NCBI GenBank assembly: GCA_037447655.1
Contig: JBBHKE010002217.1
Location: 26,950-90,949 of the forward strand
Source of the DNA: Zygnema cylindricum
Taxonomy: Eukaryota > Streptophyta > Zygnematophyceae > Zygnematales > Zygnemataceae
Reading direction: 5' to 3'
DNA: 64,000 nt
The notes beneath the pieces were generated by a model. That model made no database searches and was not told the origin of the DNA. It saw nothing but the letters and a program-made list of their open reading frames with translations. Below are positions 56,301 to 64,000 of the stretch, in pieces; positions within the stretch are counted from its first letter, which is position 1; every line of letters starts with the position of its first letter. The translations under genes and the position numbers were made by a program.

Positions 56301-59300
56301 ATTGAAGAAAAAGACATTTTGTTTCAAGGATATTCATCAGAATATACGAAACCGGTGTATTTCAAAGCAATTAATCATCAGCAAAAATGTTTGGTTATAT
56401 CAATTTGAGGATCTAGTAATCCTTTCGATTGGGCCACCGACCTCACTTCTCACTCTTTACAATTCAACGATAGGTAGGAACAAATCGTATCACCATCCAC
56501 AACCAATGCAAGTTTGAACATAATTCGGGTGAAAAAATAATATGGCCCACATTTTCGATGGTTAGGGCATGGATTATTGGGAATATAAAAAAAATAATGG
56601 CCAAACTGTCGACTGAAAAAGGTCGAAAAAAATTAGAATTCTCTCCAAAACAACAATAACAACCCCTTGTCATCAGTAAGATTTTTGAATAGTGTCTATG
56701 TGATTTTGGTTACATTATTTTGGCGCTTTTGCGTGTGAAATACATGGTTTGGAGTGAGGTGTTCTCTTAGTAAATGTGATCAGAAACATTCAGGCGATAT
56801 TTTTGGGTCTTATTCTTCTTTTTTATGTTAATTGTAACAGGTACTTCCATGAAGGAATGCTTGAGGCCACAAAATGGCTTTTCGGAGAAGAATTTCAAAA
56901 TCTGCAAGATTTTTTCAATGAAAATGAGGTTATCTGCACCCATCGCTTTGTTATCATCTAAAACTTAAGCAATTCAGGATTTTTCAAATGAAGTTTTGTT
57001 TTGGATTTAATGTTTTGAATTGTTTCACTTTTTAGGATGATGCTTGGTAATTAATCATTCCATATTCATTCTTCTAGTATGCTGTATATCGGAAAAATCG
57101 TTTATATCTTACGAGTTAATTTAGATGGTGATGAAAATACACGTTCAATGAAGTTTGAATCTGTATACACATAAAATTCAAGCTTAATCTAGACGATCAT
57201 CAGCAACATTGAAACAAAGGGTATCACATTTTTTGATAGAATTTAGCCTAAGAGTACTTTCTTGTGAGAGCATGCGTGTGGATATTATAATATTGATAAA
57301 ATATATTTGGACATGTGGATGAGACTTGAGTCAAGAAACCCACACTTGAAATGCAAATTAGTGTGGTGAGGCTGCAAACCAGCTTGCTAAAAGTAATCGA
57401 ACTGAGCGTGAGTACGTAGTTCGGGCTAGTTAGAGATTTATCTTTTCTCTTGAAATTCATTATATTTTCTGATTTTTTTTTTTAATCCCTTTGCACGATT
57501 ATGGTCTTGTGTTAACTGGACATTCCCTGGGGGTTGGCGTAGCCTCTATCCTTACATTTATTCTTCACAATTCCGAAGAATTGCTTAAAAGTCGTGACCG
57601 AATAAAATGTTGGGCCCATGCCTGCCCCGCGTGTTTTGACGTGGAGCGCGTTGAAGAATACGCACCCTTCATTTCCACCTTGGTGGTCCAAGTAAGTAAT
57701 TGTAGAGATCTTGAAATTAAATTCATGGCTAAAATGATGAGATATATTTTTGTTTGCTCTTTCTTTTGAAAATGCATAACACATTTTGTTCTCATTCTTA
57801 TGGGCAGGATGACGTTGTGCCACGTGTCAGTGGTGCTGCCCTCGAGGAATTAGCAGTTCGCTTGGATGGTATTAATGGGTGAGTGCGTTCCCCGTATATC
57901 TTGGACGTATTCGTGACATAGCGTGACACGCACCCATTGACTTAGATAGGAATTCGGGTGGCTTGAATTCGTTTGTTTTTTTTCTTTTGCTGTTTTTATT
58001 GCCGGCTTGTTGCACAAATATTCAAAATTCTCAAATGGGTACGCCAATAAGTTCGAGTTCACCGACAACTAAACCGAGCTAGAGTTGAACCTAGCTCCGC
58101 AAAGGACTTCAAATGCATCTACAATCGATCAATGCCTCGATATCTTACTGGAAAAGTTCGTTTTCCAAAATATAAGAGAACTAAAAATGAATCCGTTTCG
58201 AACATGCATAAACATTGTGATTATTGGCGAAAACATTGTCCGCCAGAGTTTCGTTTTTCGTCATCCTCGACCCAATCCCTCCATCCATATAGTTTGTGGC
58301 TATTTTGTTCAAAGAGTGTACACTACCCACAAACCGGAAGAGCACAAATGGTCCTCTGGACAATTGGCGCTTGCCCTTTAGATTAAACAAAATCAACCGC
58401 TCATATTTACTAAAAGCTAAAACTTATTATACCCCCAAAACTTAGGTCAAAAGAAATCCTTACAGTTTAATTTCGGTTTTCGGTTTTGCTTCCAGCAATA
58501 TGCTTTTCATGCCAATTTATTTTACCTGCAAAAACATAATGTATATTAGACGTGATATATTTTTACTAGATGCATGTATTGTTTTAGTGCGCACAGTACG
58601 GTCACACAAGCCCTCATTTTTTGATGTATGGTTTATATGCCAATGTTGACCACCGATCATTTTTAGTTTCAAATTTCAAATTTTAACTATTGTGTTGTTG
58701 TGTTTCATGTTTCCTGTATCCAAAGGCTCTCCAACTTTCTATTGGACAAAGTGAAGGAAGTTTTCGGGCCTAAAGATACTTCGGAGCGACTGGCATTAAA
58801 AGGTGAGTATAATGCTTTGAAAATGTGACCTCTTTTGCTCCTTTGCTTTGTTACAGAAATGAAATGAGGAATCTAAAAATAATCATCCTATCATCATACG
58901 ATTGGAAAAGGCAACTAAAGAGGAATTGGGACCTTTTTGTTATAGTTTGGACAAATGTTTCAATAAATTCCCTTTTTGTTTTTTTTTTCCTTTGCGGGTG
59001 TTTATCAGTCATTTTAACTGCGCCTGGAACTTTGCACCACATTATGAGAGGAAATTCTGGAGAGGACAGCTCCGATATTAGTGTCGAAGAAGCTTTGATG
59101 TTGGAATCCGATATTGTCTTTCAAGGATCAATCATCAGTGAGGAGTATAAAGAGAGCTTAAAAGAGCTTATTTCAAGCACGGAGATCAAAAAAGGAAATT
59201 ACCAACTCATAAAATCAGAGACAAATCAACCTCGATTTGACAAAATAATTGTCTCTGGAACAATGATCATAGACCATTTGCCTGACACTTACAAACTTCA

Positions 59301-59334
59301 AATGCTCAAAATACTGAAAAAATATTATATGTGA
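56301..59334 (+). pseudogene. Diacylglycerol-lipase-like class-3 lipase gene, likely inactivated
   Basis: Six exons fit by frame: 56301-56473 (IEEKDILFQGYSSEYTKP, KCLVISI, TGA, GSSNPFDWATDL), 56841-56928 (FHEGMLEATKWLF), about 57491-57691 (YGLVLTGHSLGVGVASIL with the serine elbow GHSLG, then HACPACFDVE), 57808-57878 (DDVVPRVSGAALEEL, probable catalytic Asp), 58726-58802 (LSNFLLDKVKEVF) and 59009-59334 (LTAPGTLHHIM; IDHLPDTY with the probable catalytic His; stop TGA). Most junctions have GT/AG and matching phases (for example 58802/59009 give VILTAPG). The product would hydrolyse acyl chains of diacylglycerol-type lipids at a membrane. Two lesions: TGA (56406-56408) replaces the arginine of the conserved I-R-G-T/S box, and the exon at 57491 lacks an AG acceptor (CCCTTTGCACG). 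It is probably a pseudogene. Confidence 0.8.
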
Positions 59335-60409
59335 AATAAGAAAGGTGAGGGCCGGCCCGATTATATGTGATATATCTTTTAGCTTGAACGAATATGTGAT
59401 TCGTTAAAAAAGAGCGAAAAGCTTACTGGTAAATAACAATTCCCGAAATTGACAAAAAGGTCCATAACTCGTATCCTTTCAATTGAATGTGTTCGATTCT
59501 TACACGGAATGTTATTCACAAGATTTTCAACAGATCGATTAAACCATCTTAAGAAATTCATACAATTGGAAATATTTATTTAACGAATCAACAACAAAAA
59601 AAAACATTATATTACTATAGTAGATGGGCTCTATTTGATGGATTACTAAAAAAATACATCGGTTACGTGAAAATTTCTTTATTCATGTGTAATGCTGGTA
59701 ATGTGTCACAAAGTTAGATAAAAAAGCGAGTAGGCAAATATCTTTAAGTTATGGAGTCGGCTTATTATTTAGTCAATGGTTTTGGGCTTACCTAGAGAGC
59801 AAAGTTTTAAATGTTTCTTGTGTGGTGTGTAATCAGGTGATGATAGCTAGGTACATACGTTGTTATATAGATATTTTTTGAAACTTAAGTTTGATTCTAT
59901 AAGCTGACGAAGATGTATTAGGATTGGGTAAAGCTTTTAAGTGACAATTGTTGCAGTACCTTAATGTAATTGTAATGGCGATTCTACGAGATATTATTTT
60001 GGGAAAATCTATCCACTTTAATGTTTGCTTAAAATTGTTGATGAATGTTGCAATCAATCATTTCGCTGAAGGCTTTGGTCATGGATACTCCTTACTGTTC
60101 TTCGCGGGATATTGGTTTCCTGTTTGGTTATGTTTGTAGTGAGAAGCAATATGGTACCGCTTTTTAGTAACCTTTGTCTCTATACACGGTTTCTTATTTA
60201 TTCACAAGATAGGTGTCACGGCAGATTTTTATCGAAGTAAAATAAAATTGGCATAGTTGATCCTTTTAATCTACACACCAAAAGAATTTAGATTTCCCAA
60301 GTTGGATCAGAAACGTTCTAGATCAGTGCTTCCCACTAAAGTAAGACGATCGAGATAATTTTGCTTGAATGCATACGAAGAATTACTTGTCGTGCCAACA
60401 GTGGTATGC
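59335..60409. other. Unassigned AT-rich region downstream of the lipase
   Basis: No element ends or domains were recognised. Small frames (for example 59948-60139) have no recognisable family and are probably chance. Confidence 0.4.
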
Positions 60410-62430
60410 ACTCATACACCATTAGAATGGAGTACTAGCCTAGGTTGTGATAGGTAAAACATAAATGTAACGACTTTCTTTCTCAGATGCCCTAAAATGA
60501 CGTGTACTTCTCTTCTCAGAAAGCTAAGTAAGAAATCTGGAGTTGAACATTTAAATAAATTTGATAAAAAAACACGACAAGGAAATGATACGGTTTCAAA
60601 ACTAACTCTGTTGAAGGTGAGATTTTGAGAGTATCCTAGAGAGTGCATGATTGACTTTACGGAAGACGGAAAATATATTTATGATTTAAAGTTATGAACC
60701 ATGCACAAACTTTCTAATGAGGATAAATTCCGGACATTTACCAGATTTTTCGAGAACAATGGATAATAGATCGGCAAAATTGTCAACAGCATCCAAATTG
60801 AACTCCATAATTTTGTTTTTAAACTTTCACCGGCTGGATTTGCATTCTCGTGAACTGAATTTTACAGAGTTAGTTTTCAGTCCGCAAAAAATGACTTTTG
60901 CATCAAGTTCTTCAAAACAAGCGCTTCAAGGTCTTGACATGCCTTACCAAGAAGAAGGGCAAAGTGAATCAAGGTCGTCAAGTAAAAAAAAACCTACATC
61001 TCCAAAAGAAAGAATTTCGAGAGGTATATCATGGGTTGATGTATCAGATAAAATAAGCAAATTTTCTTCGTCAGTAAACTCAAATGGTGTTGGCTCTTTT
61101 TCAGGAGTCATATTAAATATTTTTTTCATTGTGGGAAATGCACGGGAAAAGAGTAAATAGGACAATTGAACTACTGACGGGCGGGCGGCAATGGTTTGGT
61201 ATATGTTTTGATGTTTAGAAAAATAGTTTTGTTCTTCTGGTCTATATGCTCTGATTGAATTTCCACGTTTAGAGTCAGCTCTAAAAATAGAGTGTGTGGT
61301 TTTGTAAATGGTTTGGTATGTGTTTTAATGTTATTTTGGTCTAAATACTCAGTGCAAGGGCTCACGTTTAGAGTCAACCCCAAATATTGAATGGAATCAA
61401 ATGCACTTATGGCTCTCTAAATGGGACAAAAAAAAAAATACGCTCAATTTTCTGTTGGATATCAATGTGTAAATCTATGTTCAGTTACGTTCTGGCGAAA
61501 TGACGTTTTTCCTGTTCAGTTTCATATTATTTTCGCATCAGTTTATTATTTCGTTTTTGTACTGTTACTATTTGGTTCTGTACGTTTCTGCAGTTATTTA
61601 GTGCGTAGAACTCTTTTGGTTGTTCGCACATAATTGTAGGCTATTGTTTCGGAGACTTTATGTTTTGTTAGGCGTGGCGTTTTTGGTACCGCGCGCCAAA
61701 GTGTCTTGTACGGTACACGCTCACACGTTCCTTAACCTTTTTCTTAGTGCGTTTCAGAGTGCGCTTGAGTGGATTTCTGTTTTTTTGTTTTCTGGTGTTA
61801 GGAAGAGTGTATTTTAGAAGAAGTGTAAAGTAGTTTCAGATATCAAAACAAGGAAGTGAAGTAAAGGGAGAAAGGGGATGTAAAAATTCGATTGAATATA
61901 TTTTTCTATTCCGTCGATTTCCAGTTCAATCTGTGATTCTGAAATTATTTTGATGTCTGGCGATTTCTGAATGCTTCTGCTGTAAATGCCAATGATCCTT
62001 TTTATAACATTTTCAAGCTTCAAAATGGAAATTTATGTCATATGAACTGAATTTAGTATTACAGGAATAATGAATTTAGTATTACAGGAATAATGAATTT
62101 AGTATTACAGGAATAATAAAGTACGAAGCTAGCAGATATGGTGTTTGTACGGGTCTTATGGATTAACGGTCTCACATTGAAAATAGGACAGGTGTGTACG
62201 GAGAAAAGATGTTTTTACTAACACTAATAGCGATACAGGGTGTACAGCACAATCTGAAAACCTGATTCTCTAATAGGACCACCAGACTTGTGTAACGGGA
62301 CGTCACCCGGATTTGATCCTAGGGGAACTGGCTATCATTTCATCGGCACAATCGACAAAATACGGTCCACCACGACACTGCCGTACAATACACATTTGTT
62401 CCGCGTTTGGCTGGTCAACTCCAATTAGAC
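60410..62430 (-). repeat. Long interspersed repeat, copy 3 (inverted)
   Basis: The reverse complement matches copy 2: 60430-60700 with about 36180-36420, 60830-60940 with about 35960-36090, 61160-61410 with about 35590-35750, and 62170-62430 with copy 1 at 18430-18690. Within it, minus-strand 60944-61165 is open for 73 codons, and part (a KEPTPFEFTDEE segment) resembles copy 2 at about 35790 (EPIKFEFNEDE). That hints at a coding remnant shared by the repeats. Two units of about 97 bp containing GTTTAGAGTCA lie at 61190-61390. Confidence 0.6.
62049..62117 (+). repeat. 23-bp minisatellite, three copies
   Basis: GAATTTAGTATTACAGGAAT plus AAT is repeated three times in tandem (62049, 62072, 62095) with no difference seen until the last bases. 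Confidence 0.95.
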
Positions 62431-62747
62431 GGCCTAAGTCAAAGAGCCGACGACCGACAAGAGCCGGCAACCGCCAATGTTTGTTAAATCCGGCCACCGA
62501 CAAATGCTTGTTAGAGCCGGCCACACAAATGTTTGTTATGCATTGTGGGAATTGTGTCCTGTCCTAATTAAGTGTTTGTACGGCAGGTGTAGATCACTGT
62601 ACGGTTTTGTGTCGCGGTGATCGTAGTGCTCTTTGTTGCGACGTATTACTTTGTCGTTGTACTTTGCCGGCGCGCGTTTCGCTCGTCGCGGCTGATTGGT
62701 TAATTTGTACTCAGGTACTTGCGGTTCATTTGAGGTATTGCGTCTTA

Positions 62748-64000
62748 GGGTATGTCCCCATGTACTTGTCGCTTAGCGAACTTACATTGTTTTTTAGCGC
62801 GGATCCGCCGGACCCGGATTTCAAGTGTCCCTATGCGTAAGAACCTTAGTTGTTCAAAACGTATTCTACGCACGATTCGAACGCGCCTACAATACGTAGA
62901 AACTGGAGAGGTCGATTTGAAAAAATCCTAAAAAACATTATTGAATTTTTTCCTTACAAATCCGTACATTTAAAAAAAAATGAATTGAACATGCACCGCA
63001 GTTTGTACGCTTTAGAATGTTTTATGTATCGATATATTTATTATGCCACATTTATGTAATGTAACATCTACATCAAGTCATCAACTAGTTACGGAGGTCG
63101 CTATCAACGGAAACTATGGACAAATGTTTGCCCAGGTTCAAAGCCTGGAAAATGCCTCATTTGTGTCAAAAAAAAATTGTCTCTGTCTCAGACATGCAGC
63201 CATAGCCTTCAACAACTTCAATGGCAGTTTCACTAACTACTACCGTGGCGTCGGTAATGACGTCTTCCTTGAATTTTCGCTTTCAACTGCTGAAGTTTTT
63301 ATGGCGGCTTCTTTTTCAAAATTTGAAGAAGACGCCCGTACACATTTTGAACATACGGCGCGCAAATAGTGTGACACCGAAACGTCTCATTTTGGAATTC
63401 TCCGTAGACATGACGATAAATTTCCGAACATATATGTGTATCGGTTTACTTAACAGAAAGTACCGATACGTGCATAAAATATTTTCGTCAACTTCCGTAC
63501 AGTTCCCATAAAAAATTGTACAGTTACCGTAATTTGTTTATAGGTTTCAGTAAATTTCCAGTTTCAATTTACAATAAATATTTTTTTGCGATTTTTGGAA
63601 AAGTCACGAACAATACGTAAAAAATGGAATAAAGGAAAAAAACGCGCGTATTGAACAACTAGGGTAAGAACGTAATCGTAACATACGTTTGTGACTATCG
63701 TATACGTCGACAATACCCGTGACGGTTGTCAACGTCTACAATTTGTGTTGTCGCACTTTATTATTTGGAACTGCTTGTGACGTCGCATGTCTTATCGTGA
63801 AATTGTGGACGTACCGCCTTCTAGCCTGTGTCGTTTGACAGTTGAAGAAGATGCGCTATGCCTTCGCGTCGCCTTTCCAGTCAACGTGAAATGGCATCAT
63901 ACTTTCGAGACCCCTACAAAAAAAAAAATTGTATTGGACGAAAACGGACAAAACCAAACAAATTGTGTACTTTTCTTTGTCATTGGATATCGTATGAATT
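62748..64000 (-). mobile_element. Harbinger-like MITE running off the window
   Basis: TTA then GGGTATGTCCCCATGTACTT, followed by CGGATCCGCCGGACCC, is the right-end type of the 770-bp family in reverse. After an hAT-like insertion (62845-63663) it resumes at 63672 and continues (TACGTCGACAATACCCGTGA, GACGTCGCATGTCTTATCG) to the window edge. About 430 bp of the element itself are present; the other end lies outside. Confidence 0.8.
62845..63663 (-). mobile_element. hAT-like MITE (819 bp) with extra internal segment
   Basis: Perfect 8-bp duplication GTAAGAAC (62837-62844, 63664-63671). Ends are CTTAGTTGTTCAA and, reverse-complemented, CCTAGTTGTTCAA. Left and right parts align in reverse with the 381-bp relative at 33124-33504 (for example ACCGCAGTTTGTACG, TTTCCAAAAATCGCAA). 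About 63060-63370 has no counterpart there and carries a 108-codon frame (63043-63369) of unknown origin, perhaps captured sequence. Confidence 0.8.

Overview
The window is AT-rich eukaryotic nuclear DNA consisting almost entirely of nested transposable elements around one damaged host gene. There is no operon structure or bacterial gene. The Ty1/copia retrotransposons, the Harbinger-like and hAT-like miniature elements, the intron-containing class-3 lipase and a plant-style initiator-Met primer site suit a plant or streptophyte/other alga with a large repeat-rich genome. I cannot place the species from sequence alone.

Layout. 1-2640 is low-complexity, mostly a degenerate 31-bp tandem array whose middle block is inverted. 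3000-14997 is a decayed minus-strand copia element (N1). Its 3' LTR is split by a 3.3-kb fold-back DNA element (3187-6472), which itself carries a solo copia LTR (4028-5405). N1's pol is split by an internally deleted plus-strand copia (C1, 8993-12691) that holds yet another solo LTR (9627-10466). 15256-18420 is a second fold-back copy broken by two LTRs. 18421-22350, 33660-36480 and (inverted) 60410-62430 are copies of one long repeat carrying Harbinger-like and hAT-like MITEs. 22735-27328 is a 3'-truncated minus-strand copia (C2). 27734-31186 is a C3-in-D nest. 31187-33112 is the remnant of an element with a conventional tRNA primer site (E). 36538-43104 is a second copy of the N family (N2), with a solo LTR in its 3' region. 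43105-53772 is a plus-strand non-LTR (LINE-like) element with RT and a putative restriction-like endonuclease, split by a complete copia element (A, 46630-53079) with two 1049-bp LTRs, a 5-bp target duplication and a 1452-codon Gag-Pol frame. 55630-59334 is a diacylglycerol-lipase-like gene with a stop codon at a conserved arginine position and a non-canonical splice acceptor.

Main points of interest. (1) In three copia groups the gag frame appears to start inside the 5' LTR and read through the primer-binding site. (2) That site matches the anticodon arm, not the 3' end, of initiator tRNA-Met (half-tRNA priming as in Drosophila copia). (3) The LTRs of the A/K group share a hairpin whose stem sequence changes while pairing is kept. 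(4) Several insertions can be proved and ordered from target duplications and empty sites within the window. (5) The fold-back element moved with an extra terminal piece stacked outside its palindrome.
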